Assembly (NCBI RefSeq): GCF_027579695.1
Contig: NC_083577.1
Span: 58,082,283 to 58,146,282, forward strand
DNA from: Neoarius graeffei
Lineage: Eukaryota > Chordata > Actinopteri > Siluriformes > Ariidae
Reading direction: 5' to 3'
DNA length: 64,000 nucleotides
A program made the position numbers and the translations under genes. Positions within the stretch are counted from its first letter, which is position 1. Each line of letters opens with the position of its first letter. The notes beneath the pieces are model-generated. The model was not told where the DNA came from. It saw only the letters and a program-made list of their open reading frames with translations, and made no database searches. Below, piece by piece: positions 53,581 to 64,000 of the stretch.

Positions 53581-55188
53581 CAGTGGTGCTTGAAAGTTTG
53601 TGAACCCTTTAGAATTTTCTATATTTCTGCATAAATATGACCTAAAACATCATCAGATTTGCACACAAGTCCTAAAAGTAGATAAAGAGAACCCAGTTAA
53701 ACAAATGAGACAAAAATATTATACTTGATAATTTATTTATTGAGGAAAATTATCCAATATTACATATCTTTGAGTGGCAAAAGTATGTGAACCTCTAGGA
53801 TTAGCAGTTAATTTGAAGGTGAAATTAGAGTCAGGTGTTTTCAGTCAGTGGGATGACAATCAGGTGTGAGTGGGCACCCTGTTTTATTGAAAGAACAGGG
53901 ATCTATCAAAGTCTGATTTTCACAACACGTTTGTGGAAGTGTATCATGGCACGAACAAAGGAGATTTCTGAGGACCTCAGAAAAAGCTTTGTTCATGCTC
54001 ATCAGTCTGGAAAAGGTTACAAAACCATCTCTGTAGAGTTTGGACTCCACCAATCCACAGTCAGACAGATTGTGTACAAATGGAGGAAATTCAAGACCAT
54101 TGTTACCCTCCCCAGGAGTGGTCGACCAACAAAGATCACTCCAAGAGCAAGGTATGTAATAGTCAGTGAGGTCACAAAGGATCCCAGGGTAACTTCTAAG
54201 CAACTGAAGGCCTCTCTCACATTGGCTAACGTTAATGTTCATGAGTCCACCATCAGGAGAACACTGAGGAATAATGGTGTGCATGGCAGGGTTGCAAGGA
54301 GAAAGCCACTGCTCTCCAAAAAGAACATTGATGCTCGTCTACAGTTTACTAAAGATCACATGGACAAGCCAGAAGGCTATTGGAAAAATGTTTTGTGGAC
54401 GGATGAGACCAAAATAGAACTTTTTGGTTTAAATGAGAAGCATTATGTTTGGAGAAAGGAAAACACTGCATTCCAGCATAAGAACCTTATTCCATCTGTG
54501 AAATATGGTGGTGGTAGTATCATAGTTTGGGCCTGTTTTGCTGCATCTGGGCCAGGACGGCTTGCCATCATTGATGGAACAATGAATTCTGAATTATACC
54601 AGCGAATTCTAAAGGAAAATGTCAGGACATCTGTCCATGAACTAAATCTCAAGTGAAGGTGGGTCATGCAGCAAGACAACGACCCAAAGCACACAAGTCA
54701 TTCTACCAAAGAATGGTTAAAGAAGAAGAAAGTTAATGTTTTGGAATGCCCAAGTCAAAGTCCTGACCTTAATCCAATCGAAATGTTGTGGAAGGACCTG
54801 AAGCGAGCAGTTCATGTGAGGAAACCCACCAACATCCCAGAGTTGAAGCTGTTCTGTACGGAGGAATGGGCTAAAATTCCTCCAAGCCGGTGTGCAGGAC
54901 TGATCAACAGTTACCGCAAACGTTTAGTTGCAGTTATTGCTGCACAAGGGGGTCACACCAGATACTGAAAGCAAAGGTTCACATACTTTTGCCACTCACA
55001 GATATGTAATATTGGATTATTTTCCTCAATAAATAAATGACCAAGTATAATATTTTTGTCTCATTTGTTTAACTGGGTTCTCTTTATCTACTTTTAGGAC
55101 TTGTGTGCAAATCTGATGATGTTTTAGGTCATATTTATGCAGAAATATAGAAAATTCTAAAGGGTTCAAAAACTTTCAAGCACCACTG
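53581..55188 (+). mobile_element. Tc1 transposon, 1608 bp, complete ends
   Basis: The ends CAGTGGTGCTTGAAAGTTTG and CTTTCAAGCACCACTG lie between TA (53579-53580, 55189-55190). Long inverted repeats carry the inner CAAAAGTATGTGAACC motif on both sides. The transposase gene inside lacks only one codon. Uninterrupted by other elements, it serves as the reference copy for 11233-18998 and 49493-52338. Confidence 0.95.
53946..54968 (+). pseudogene. Tc1 transposase with a single in-frame stop
   Basis: The gene has 340 codons from MARTKEISEDLRKSFVHAHQ to [12 protein letters not shown] residues are in [24 protein letters not shown] and NPIEMLWKDL. Codon 237 (54654-54656) is TGA where related copies have AGA, in the [10 protein letters not shown] region just before the second aspartate. 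No frameshift is seen. The start at 53946 is chosen by comparison with Sleeping Beauty-type proteins; the frame itself is open upstream. Confidence 0.92.
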
Positions 55189-55189
55189 T

Positions 55190-55670
55190 AACTGCCTTTC
55201 AACAATGTAGGTGCATATGTATACACAAAGTTATAAAAAGTGCTAATCTTCCCTCATGCCGTTTTCTTTTTGCAAAACCAAACAATAAAATAATGAGCAT
55301 TGCAAAGTTGCTGACCTGCTCCATGTTGATTTGTTCTGTTTGCTTAATGCTTTAATCAGCACAGCACTCCATTCCCAAGCCATGGGTTATTTTTGTTCTG
55401 CTGGGTCATTGGAGTTCCACAGCTGAGATGAATTACTTTAATCCCATGAAAAAATGCACAAGTAAACATTCCAACCAGAACGGTTGCCTTGTAAGGCAGC
55501 AGAGAAAAGAGGGTGAAATGAATTGTATGCATTAAAAAAGCAAGTGTCTTTTTTCAAAGGTAGGTTGATGCCTGTAGAAGCATGTTTCTCGTCAGAGGGT
55601 GAGAGACTGAAGAAGGAATGAGAGAAAACAGGGTGACCAGGAACCTTTAATATATACAGTAAACAGTATT
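55190..55670. other. Intergenic, nothing recognised
   Basis: No coding frame or repeat that I can name. Confidence 0.4.
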
Positions 55671-55675
55671 TATTA

Positions 55676-55872
55676 GAGGGAAGCCATGACCTAATGGTTA
55701 GAGAAGCAGCTTTGGGACCAAATGGTCATCGGTTTGATTCCTTGGACCAGCCGGAATGGCTGAAGTGCCCTTGAACAAGGCACCTAACCCCCAACTGCTC
55801 CCTAGGTTGGTATGGGTACTTTGTACGTCGCTCTGGGTAAGAGCGTCTGCTAAAAGCCATTAATGTAATGTA
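55676..55872 (+). repeat. tRNA-derived SINE with L2-like tail
   Basis: The text GAAGTGCCCTTGAACAAGGC, ACCTAACCCCCAACTGCTCC and AAGAGCGTCTGCTAAAAGCC is a widespread fish SINE type; the last block is the tail shared with L2-clade LINEs. It is a different family from the V-SINE-type copies. Confidence 0.8.
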
Positions 55873-55879
55873 AACATTT

Positions 55880-57230
55880 TCTGTAGAATAAATGATATTC
55901 CAGTCACTGCATTTATTATTATTATTATTGGTTGTATTTATTTATTTATTTATTTATTTATTACACACTATTTGAATGAGAATGTTTCACTATAGTGGAC
56001 TCACAGCCCATGGTACCCCAGGGAATGACCTGTATTATTATCATCACCCGTTCACTACAGGACAAAAAGTGTAGCATTCACCAAATGAAATTATTTTATC
56101 AGACTCTAAACAACGAACCTGCTCAGCCCTGGTAGCATCGTCTCTGCCACACACAGCTACTGGTCAGAAGAAAACAAGTCTTTAACCATAAACATTGAGC
56201 AGTAGATATAAAAAGATAACGGCAGTGCATCTCATTTGGTTCAAGTGAATGACTGTTCTTCCTAATACTCTACTAATCTCTGTATGTAGATGATCTAGAA
56301 GGAAGTAATTGTAATAACCAATTATCTAGCATAAGAAGGCACAAATATGGCCTTAGAATATAATTAGTTCCATCCTTCTTTGTTATAAATGGATATAGGA
56401 CTCACCACATGATTATGAAGTTCTAGAAAAATACATGAGTCACTGATTCTGAGTCACAGATGCTCATTTGATTAGACACCTGAAAAATAAAAGAAATAAT
56501 CATGCTTTAAAGAACCTAAATGATATCAGCTACCTCGTGTATTACTCTGAACATTATCACTTAAGCTTTAAGCCTTTATTGTGTTGTTAGGAGTGTGTAT
56601 CTTCTGTGACAGGATGTGTTAGGAGTGAAGTAGCACGCTGAAGCCATGTGCTAATTACACTCCCATCAGGTGCTGACAGATGCCCCGTCATACACCTGGC
56701 TGAGGATGGCATGCTGAGACCTTAATTATGGAACTTGGCCTGGGACAGATGACCTTCTAGTGATCTTTTAAAAATACACACACAGGTAGAGTGACTGAAA
56801 CTTTCTCACTTGGCCCCTTAACACTTTATGGTCACAATCTCCCATAATCTCACACAACGAGCCATGTACAGTGGTTTAACTTTCAGATAGTGTTGGATAA
56901 AACCATCAAGCAGACTTGAACTGAAGGTTGAAAGAACAGTAGTGTATTAGTTCTTGGCCATAAGGTGGCAGCACTGAATTGATTTTGAGAAGATGAAAAA
57001 TGTTAATTGTAGGCAAATATTTAATTGGTGACTGCAGGCTGAAAGGATGTTTCTTCATGGTGTATGATGTAGCCTGAGTTGTTTTTTTTTTTAATGTAAT
57101 AAATGTCTTATAGGTGTTATATGGACAGGTGTTGGTTTCTTTGAGCAAACCGTGATACAGGGCAGCACGAAAACGCACATAAAATTGATGTAGAAGAAGT
57201 GATCATGTTGTCAGACATGATTGCTGCTCG
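55880..57230. other. Intergenic, nothing recognised
   Basis: Includes (ATT)n and (TTTA)n runs at about 55911-55962. No gene is recognised. Confidence 0.4.
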
Positions 57231-57239
57231 AATTTATTT

Positions 57240-57545
57240 CAGCCAGAGCATCCGGTGACGTGATCGCTCTATCACGTTATAACCTCAGAGGAAAGGGATT
57301 CACCAAGAGCGGCCGCGTGACGTCAGCATGGAAAAAAGTATTGCCATGGCAACCAATCTCTTCGTCGCAATCTATCCGTACTGCACAAGCGTCCTGTTCA
57401 ACCGAAGAAGGGTACTTTTTTACACAAAGTCGACCCTGTGCATACCCTGTGATACCAGACAGTGCTTTATTTTATTTTTTTTTTTAAAGGGGGGAAGTGA
57501 TGTACAAATAAACTAAATACAGTAACATGCAGTGACGTCATCATT
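57240..57545. promoter_or_regulatory. Candidate regulatory block with CRE and X-box motifs
   Basis: In otherwise AT-rich DNA this stretch has CpGs, a GCGGCCGC (57309-57316), two full CRE palindromes TGACGTCA (57318-57325 and 57533-57540), and the RFX-type X-box TTGCCATGGCAACC (57341-57354) followed by CCAAT. The nearby frames (57221-57516) do not look like a known protein. This is a motif-based guess; no gene start is evident. Confidence 0.4.
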
Positions 57546-57884
57546 CTGTATCTCTGCTAACACACACAGGCTTAACATTTTAAAGCAAAAACAGCAAAGC
57601 AGGAGAAGTTCCGGTCCGATGTGAAACGCAAAGGAACTAACTGGAAGGAGAAAGATGATCTGAATTTCAGTTTAAACGCTGAAGGATCAGCTGCTGCACA
57701 TGGTGCCTGTGTGATGCACACTTTACTAGGACACGTTTATTTATTTTCTGTTGGCTTCTCTGCTGTGACAGCTGCACAAAGCAAGCTCATGAAAAAGCCA
57801 CCTTTTACAAAAATCCTGCGTGGATGATCAGCTTTCTTTTTCTATGTTCGAGCTCCTACAGTACGAAATCAGGAGGAGAGAACA

Positions 57885-57917
57885 CACACACACACACACA
57901 CACAGAGAGAGAGAGGG
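57885..57917 (+). repeat. (CA)n(GA)n microsatellite
   Basis: About ten CA units followed by six GA units. Confidence 0.9.
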
Positions 57918-57990
57918 ACAGACTGTAGGTAGGTGGTTTGACTTTTCTACTTACACTGAGAAATGTATCAGTGCACTTTTGCATCCTGTA

Positions 57991-58526
57991 CACTACCGTT
58001 CAAACGTTTGGGGTCACCCAGACAATTTTGTGTCTTCCATGAAAAGTCACACTTTTATTTACCACCATAAGTTGTAAAATGAATAGAAAATATAGTCAAG
58101 ACATTTTTCTGGCCATTTTGAGCATTTAATCGACCCCACAAATGTGATGCTCCAGAAACTCAATCTGCTCAAAGGAAGGTCAGTTTTATAGCTTCTCTAA
58201 AGAGCTAAACTGTTTTCAGCTGTGCTAACATGATTGTACAAGGGTTTTCTAATCATCCATTAGCCTTCTGAGGCAATGAGCAAACACATTGTACCATTAG
58301 AACACTGGAGTGAGAGTTGCTGGAAATGGGCCTCTATACACCTATGGAGATATTGCACCAAAAACCAGACATTTAGTAGAATTTAGCTAGAATAGTCATT
58401 TACCACATTAGCAATGTATAGAGTGGATTTCTGATTAGTTTAAAGTGATCTTCATTGAAAAGAACAGTGCTTTTCTTTCAAAAATAAGGAAATTTCAAAG
58501 TGACGCCAAACTTTTGAACGGTAGTG
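57991..58526. mobile_element. Tc1-derived MITE, copy 2
   Basis: The ends CACTACCGTTCAAACGTTTG and CAAACTTTTGAACGGTAGTG lie between TA (57989-57990, 58527-58528). It is near-identical to 29729-30248, with small indels (CTGGCCATTT, TAGTAGAATT). Non-coding. Confidence 0.93.
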
Positions 58527-58590
58527 TACCTGCTTACAAGCTGTTCAGTGTTCCCAGTGGTCAAACATGAAACAGTCCAGGATGTTCCTG

Positions 58591-59218
58591 TTATTATATG
58601 TGATGTTTTGCGCAATGTTGACTTAATTGCTGTTTTAAAATTGTATTAAGGCTGTGTTTATGTTGTAAGAAGTTTAGTGAATGTTAATAATGGACTTTGA
58701 CCTAATAATTGAGATTTAACCCTTTTGTTCTGTTCGAGGCAAAATTACCAGTTTAACATTTTTACTACTCAAAGTGGAACCATACAGTTGTTTTGTTTGT
58801 TTGTTTGTTTGTTTGTTTGTTTGTTTGTTGACAGAGTCCCTAAAGTCTTGAAAGATATTTTTCTTTCTTTATTTAAAAAAATGTTATCTTGTACGTACAA
58901 GATAATAGCTTGTGCATATAAGATAACTTAAGAAGGTGATATTCGAAACTTAGAAAGACTTCTTTTTTTCATTTAATAACTTGTCTGCACAAGAAAAAAT
59001 ACCACTTTTGGGGATTTTAGGGGCGCTGTAGGTTTTCCACACAAAACTTTATTTAGTTCAATTTCACTATTGAACATGAGAAAGGCCTGATTTATTTTTG
59101 GTGCATCGCTTATACTATCCTTCTAAGGGTATAACACAGTGCTACTATCTGTAGGCCTGGTTAGTAATCCAAACGTTTGTATCTGTATGTGTAACTGGAC
59201 TTAAACATGAGGTAGGCG
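58591..59218 (+). repeat. Duplicated segment D1 (628 bp)
   Basis: This runs from TTATTATATGTGATGTTTTG to AAACATGAGGTAGGCG and is repeated almost exactly at 60413-61233. It contains a (TTTG)n run at about 58793-58828 that is shorter in D2. No coding sequence is recognised. Confidence 0.9.
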
Positions 59219-60411
59219 CAGAGGTGGACAGTAACGTACTGTACTTAAGTACACTTTTTGAGTATCTGTACTTTACTTGAGTATTTTTTTTTTTGGCAAC
59301 TTATGACTTTAACTACACTACATTTGAAAGACAAATATCGTACTTTTCACTCCACTACATTTTTATCAAGGTCCTCCTTACCCGTTTCTATGAAACAGCT
59401 TTGAAAGTGGATGCTTTTTTCTTTTCTTTTTAAAACGTGATTGGTTTTTTCGCAGGTGACACTGAGACAGTCTGTCAGTAATCACTAGGTTCACGTCCAT
59501 AGACTGTGTAAAATCAAGCTCAATGATTTCTCAGCAGCATTATTTGAACACAATCAGTTGATGGCAGAATGGAAGGAGGCGATTCTTCTGGAGAATGTGC
59601 GCACCCATGGCCATACCTGGAACCTATGTTTCAGTTTTCTGAAAGGATTAAAGATTCGTTTCATTTTAAATGTTTGCTTTGTTTGCCTAAAACGGACCAC
59701 ATCACGGCCTACAAAAACTTTCTGTCTGACCTGCGGAAGCATATTGAGGAATGTAAACATTTTATTCCAAGAGAAAGCTGGCAACAAAGCTGTCTGTGCT
59801 TTTAGAGCTAGCAATAACACTACAATAGCTATGCAGTCTGGTTAGTCAAATGACTTTCTATGGATTTGCCCGCCAAGTTGCCGTAGCCTTGTCCACGGCT
59901 AACGTTAACACATAGCTAGTTAACTTGGACACTGTTAGTTAGCATGTAAAAACGGAGTTACGCTAACATGAATAACATTAACTTACCTGAAGTCCTTTCA
60001 GAAATATGTTTTAGCATAATATTACCAAATAAACAGAATGTAGAAATCTTTCTTTTCTTGTAGCATTAGCTACCCAATATGAGTTAGAGTTTGAAAAGAG
60101 TTTGCTAGCATGTCAGGTGGAGTTTCACTGACTAGCTAGCTTAACATTAAACCACCATGATGCACAGCATGCGTTCATTTTGTGAATTCACATTTCTGTC
60201 TTTGGTAACAGCATTAGGTTTTGTAAGCATTATGGCAATAATGTGTTGACAGAAAATGCACTTTTAATACTTAAGTATTTTTAAAAGCAAGTACTTCAGT
60301 ACTTAAGTAAAAAATTTACTGTACAACTTTCACTTGTATTGAAGTAACATTTGACCAGTGGGATCTGTACTTTGACTTAAGTAATGAAGTTGAGTACTTT
60401 GTCCACCTCTG
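59219..60411 (+). mobile_element. hAT element carrying a BED zinc-finger exon
   Basis: The ends CAGAGGTGGACAGTAACG and GTACTTTGTCCACCTCTG are inverted. It is 1193 bp. At 59569-59805 the plus strand encodes HPWPYLEPMFQFSERI, then KCLLCLPKTDHITAYKNFLS and DLRKHIEECKHF, a BED-type finger as in fish hAT transposase first exons. The rest of the transposase is absent. It lies exactly between the two duplicated segments, and no 8-bp target duplication is seen. Confidence 0.8.
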
Positions 60412-60412
60412 A

Positions 60413-61233
60413 TTATTATATGTGATGTTTTGCGCAATGTTGACTTAATTGCTGTTTTAAAATTGTATTTAGGCTGTGTTTATGTTGTAAGAAGTTTAGT
60501 GAATGTTAATAATGGACTTTGACCTAATAATTGAGATTTAACCCTTTTGTTCTGTTCGAGGCAAAATTACCAGTTTAAAATTTTTACTACTCAGAGTGGA
60601 ACCATACAGTTGTTTTTTTGTTTGTTTGTTGTTGTTGTTGTTTTCTTTTAGAGTCCCTAAAGTCTTGAAATATATTTTTCTTTATTTTATTTTTTTTTAC
60701 CTTGTACGTACAAGATAATAGCTTGTGCATCCAAGATAACTTAAGAAGGTGATATTTGAAACTTAGAAAGACTTCTCTTTTTTTTTCATTTAATAACGTG
60801 TGGCGGTACGGTGGTGTAGTGGTTAGCGCTGTCGCCTCACAGCAAGAAGCTCCGGGTTCAAGCCCTGTGATGATCTGGCAACTTGTCCAGGATGTACCCC
60901 GCCTTTCGCCCGTAGTCAGCTGGGATAGGCTCCAGCTTGCCTGCAACTCTGTAGAACAGGATAAAGCGGCTAGAGATAATGAGATGAGAATAACTTGTGT
61001 GCACAAGGAAAAAATACCACTTTTTGGGATTTTAGGGGCTCTGTAGGTTTTCCACATAAAACTTTATTTAGTTCAGTTTCGCTATTGAACATGAAAAAGG
61101 CCCAATTTACTTTTGGTGCCTCTCTTATACTATCCTTCTAAGGGTATAACACAGTGCCACAATCTGTAGGCCTGGTTAGTAATCCAAACGTTTGTATCTG
61201 TATGTGTAATCGGAATTAAACATGAGGTAGGCG
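60413..61233 (+). repeat. Duplicated segment D2, containing a SINE
   Basis: The second copy of D1 (58591-59218) with few substitutions. A SINE at 60802-60988 was added after the duplication, since D1 has an empty site at AATAACTTGT. Confidence 0.9.
60802..60988 (+). repeat. V-SINE-type SINE without V core
   Basis: The head (GGCGGTACGGTGGTGTAGTG) is joined near CCCTGTGATGATCTGG to the tail (CTTGTCCAGGATGTACCCC) ending GAGATGAG; the core is deleted. AATAAC flanks both sides. Confidence 0.9.
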
Positions 61234-61784
61234 TGACCTAAAAATGTAAATTTGCCTGGATTTTTTTTTTCAAATCCTGCTCCCATAATTATTATTTTTA
61301 TTTATAGCTGCACACAACATTTTCTCACAAAATAGTACCAACCAGTACAACCCTGACCAGGCACTAAGGGTGAAAGAGTCCAACACTGCAAATGCATTGT
61401 TCATGTCCATGTTAATGAATGTGGTCATTCTTCATTTCACAAGCTTAATATCAGACAGCACGTTCACACTCACAAGCTTCATATCTGACTACAGCTCATG
61501 CTTGCATGAAAGTTAAAAAACAAAAAAATCCTACTTGTTTTTTTCATCCCATGGTATCTCAGTCCAATGCACACCTCTACCGTAGTTTCAACTAGATGCC
61601 ACATATGCAAACCTTTATTGCAAGCAAACAATAATGCACCTCCTATTAGTACCTGTATCTGTTGATAACATCTGTTCATGCCAAATAATGTATTTGTATT
61701 CAAATACATCCCAACTCTTTTTTTTATGCTTATATTACATGTCAGGCCATTTTGACTTGAGAATAAAATAGATTAGTGGTGGAA
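61234..61784. other. Intergenic, nothing recognised
   Basis: No gene or repeat that I can name. Confidence 0.4.
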
Positions 61785-62008
61785 TGGGCGGTATGGTGGT
61801 GTCGTGGTTAGCACTGTCGCCTCACAGCAAGAAGGTTCTGGGTTTGATCCAAGCAGCCGACGGGGGGGCCTTTCTGTGTGGAGTTTGCATGTTCTCCTTA
61901 TGTCTGTGTGGGTTTCCTCCAGGTGCTCCAGTTTCTCTCGCAGTCCAAAGACGTGCGGTTAGTTCACTGGCTAATCTAAATTGTCCCTAGGTGTGTATGT
62001 GAATGATT
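61785..62008 (+). repeat. V-SINE-type SINE, 3'-truncated
   Basis: The head (GGGCGGTATGGTGGTGTCGTGG) and V core (GGAGTTTGCATGTTCTCC) are present; the copy ends near GTGTGTATGTGAATGATTGA without the usual tail. Confidence 0.85.
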
Positions 62009-62182
62009 GAGAGGAGAAAACCTCTATAATAATCCAGTAGAAGGCACCAGGAAACCACTACTGTAATGGTCCCTAGAAATTCTGATGGATGTCAGAGCTG
62101 GACCTACCATCAGACAGAACACTCAAGAGGTTTTTGTTGTTGTTTTTTTACTTAAATAATACAAGTTCCTGTTTTACAAAAA

Positions 62183-62380
62183 CATCCATCCATCCATCCA
62201 TTATCTGTAACCACTTATCCTGTACAGGGTCACAGGCAAGCTGGAGCCTATCCCAGCTGACTATGGGCGAGAGGCAGGGTACGGCCTGGACAAGTCACCA
62301 GGTCATCGTAGGACTAACACGGGGCTTGAACCCAGGACCTTATTGCTGTGAGGTGACAGTGCTAACCACTACACCGCCCC
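62183..62380 (-). repeat. V-SINE-type SINE without V core, minus strand
   Basis: The tail begins CATCCATCCATCCATTATCT and the head ends at CTAACCACTACACCG, with no core between. Imperfect 12-bp flanks TTTTACAAAAAC and TTTTGCAAAAAC look like a target duplication. Confidence 0.85.
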
Positions 62381-62382
62381 TT

Positions 62383-63180
62383 TTGCAAAAACAATACAAG
62401 TGAATTCACTTTGTTACATTCTTTCATGTCTTATTTGTAGACATACCAGATTAAAACACATCTCCTGGTGGGAGCTGCAGACATGAGAAATGGTTCTGTA
62501 TGTCTTTATTGTCCCCCAAAAAACCTGTATGTATTTAAGGTTGGTCATTTCAAATTTTATTTTCTCTCTCAGTTGGCCAAACATGATGTGGGCTGTAAAT
62601 ATGATCTGTAAACAGTAAATTCATTGCCAAGCAGTGAACAGAACACAAGGGTTATGCTGCAGCATCTATCTGTGGTGACAGTAAACAGGCTTTTGTCAAG
62701 AGGAAATGAGCTGACAGTCACACAGCCAGTACAGGGTTCCCTACTCCATTAAACCTCTATCTGGGACATTGTCATTGTCGTTAATCATAATAACACTCTT
62801 CTTTTCATAAACACCTTGGTAGCAGAGCTACCTTTGGCTAACACATTCAAGCTTTTCGACACAGATACTGTATTAATACATTTTACTCTAAAAATTATCA
62901 ATTATTGAATATTTAATTACTCTGGAATGTCTTGGCCAGTCTCATGTCTCTCAAGGCCAGTCCCAGAGCACTAGCAACCCTAACCCAATAATATTGCCAT
63001 GTGGTGTGGGTTTTTCATATTTACTGTATGGTGTATTGATTTAGTCATTTTTTCCATCTTGCACCTCTGTATAGAAGAGGAGGGTAAATGGATAAAATGG
63101 GGCATAGTGAGAAATTCTGAGAAGAAGCAGCGTGTCTACTTTGCTCTGAAATGTTTACAGTGTGTGTAAAGGGGATCCTG
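62383..63180. other. Intergenic, nothing recognised
   Basis: No gene or repeat that I can name. Confidence 0.4.
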
Positions 63181-63189
63181 GGAGGCTGC

Positions 63190-63382
63190 TATTTATAGCA
63201 CTTATTTCATCATTTCTCTGCACACAGCAGTGAGCTGCAGTCTGCATTCTAATGACTGAGGCATGGAGAATCCTACTGCTCTGTCAGACAGCAAAAACGA
63301 TCTGCAGACAACAAAAAAGACCCTTCTTAGTAGATCCAAGAAGAAGCTTTAGTGCCAAAAACAATTTAAAGGATATAAAAGG
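63190..63382 (+). other. Possible promoter and first exon of an unidentified gene
   Basis: A TATA-like CTATTTATAGC (about 63189-63199) lies about 70 bp before an ATG at 63263 that opens MENPTALSDSKNDLQTTKKT and LLSRSKKKL before TAG. A competing frame from 63252 is open to a possible donor AAAAG/GTATAT at 63381. Neither matches a protein I know. Weak. Confidence 0.2.
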
Positions 63383-63735
63383 TATATTTTCTCAGCCTTT
63401 CTTTCTCAATGCAGGAATTTTTGTCATGATAATTAAATCATATTGTTGATTTACGGTAACTGACACTAATAACTGACACTAATGATAGCTGTACACAGAA
63501 CTGTACCTACAGTTTTGGAAAATGCCGTGGCTGAGCAGTTGTACAGTATAAAACTGGGAGTTCTGTATGCATGCAACAAAAGGCATTCTGAGCTGCCAAA
63601 CTGTGTTTGACAGTGAAGTGTCGTTGATACTAAGCACTGTGCATGCAGACACAGTGTTTCTCCGAAGGTTGTCATAACAGATGAAGTAAGATTATTATCA
63701 AACACTATGTGCGTTTGCTTTCTCTCTAAATTTTC

Positions 63736-63738
<3 letters not shown>

Positions 63739-63784
<46 letters not shown>
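63739..63784 (+). repeat. (TA)n microsatellite
   Basis: About 22 TA units directly next to the left end of a Tc1 element. The Tyr-Ile run encoded on the minus strand is an artefact of this repeat. Confidence 0.95.
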
Positions 63785-63787
<3 letters not shown>

Positions 63788-64000
63788 TGCTCAGCGTAAA
63801 TGAGTACAGCCCCTTTGAAAAGTAACATTTTAAACAATATCTCAATGAACACAAACAATTTCCAAAATGTTGAAAAGACAAAGTTTAATATAACATCTGT
63901 TTAACTTATAACGTGAAAGTAAGGTTAATAAGATAAACTTAGATTACACATTTTTCAGTTTTACTCAAATTAGGGTGGTGCAAAAATGAGTACACCCCAC
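63785..64000. mobile_element. Left end of a Tc1 element, cut by window edge
   Basis: It starts CAGTGCTCAGCGTAAATGAG right after TA, with the inner motif GCAAAAATGAGTACACCCC near the window end, the outer and inner direct-repeat plan of Tc1 inverted repeats. A family different from the other three. Transposase not in view. Confidence 0.75.

Noticed and set aside
57221-57516. Coding exons in the CpG-rich block
   Set aside because: Two overlapping short frames, neither with known motifs or splice signals that lead anywhere.
59569-59845. Host zinc-finger gene
   Set aside because: The BED finger lies between hAT inverted ends and is the usual first exon of fish hAT transposases.
63466-63858. Frame with a Tyr-Ile repeat
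   Set aside because: Produced by the (TA)n microsatellite.

Overview
This is vertebrate, teleost fish DNA. It has spliced host genes with GT-AG introns, tRNA-derived SINEs with the fish V-SINE core, and many Tc1/mariner, hAT and RTE-type elements. The mix (SINE tails ending in a GATGA-type repeat, several Tc1 families) fits an otophysan fish, possibly a catfish, but that is inference. There are no bacterial features, operons or CRISPR arrays.

Five host genes can be read exon by exon. (1) uchl3, minus strand, 28990 to 8990: nine coding exons give exactly 230 codons, with Q89, C95, H169 and D184 in place and a 12-bp microexon. (2) A shugoshin-2 type gene (sgo2), plus strand, 30317 to 35552, 875 codons, divergent from uchl3 across a short shared promoter region. 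(3) A C2orf80-like gene, plus strand, 36421 to 41727, 196 codons, starting less than 1 kb after sgo2. (4) and (5) Two gamma-M crystallin genes in convergent orientation, 44044-44989 (+) and 48126-47384 (-), 174 and 175 codons.

The rest is mostly mobile DNA. 1-8500 is a pile of non-autonomous hAT-like elements, a TTAA-flanked element, head-to-head Penelope-like fragments and Tc1 remnants downstream of uchl3. Intron 6 of uchl3 (9520-19231) is about nine tenths transposon: a hAT copy with a perfect 8-bp duplication, then a Tc1 copy split by a second Tc1 (itself holding two copies of an unrecognised element) and by a hAT copy that holds a SINE. Intron 3 (19795-28330) holds an old Tc1-like element containing a whole Tc1 with an open 340-codon transposase, a long inverted-repeat element split by an RTE-type LINE, and a strong hairpin. 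49490-55190 carries two more Tc1 copies, one with its transposase broken by a single stop. 57990-64000 has a Tc1-derived MITE, a 0.63-kb duplication with a hAT element exactly at its junction, more SINEs, and the start of another Tc1 at the window edge.

The observation most likely to be undescribed is the element seen twice in 12438-17247. It has 12-bp ends CATGGATTAAAG, a 6-bp target duplication in the complete copy, GACGGA subterminal repeats and remnants of a BED-like zinc-finger protein. All family names rest on recognising motifs by eye; no database search was possible.
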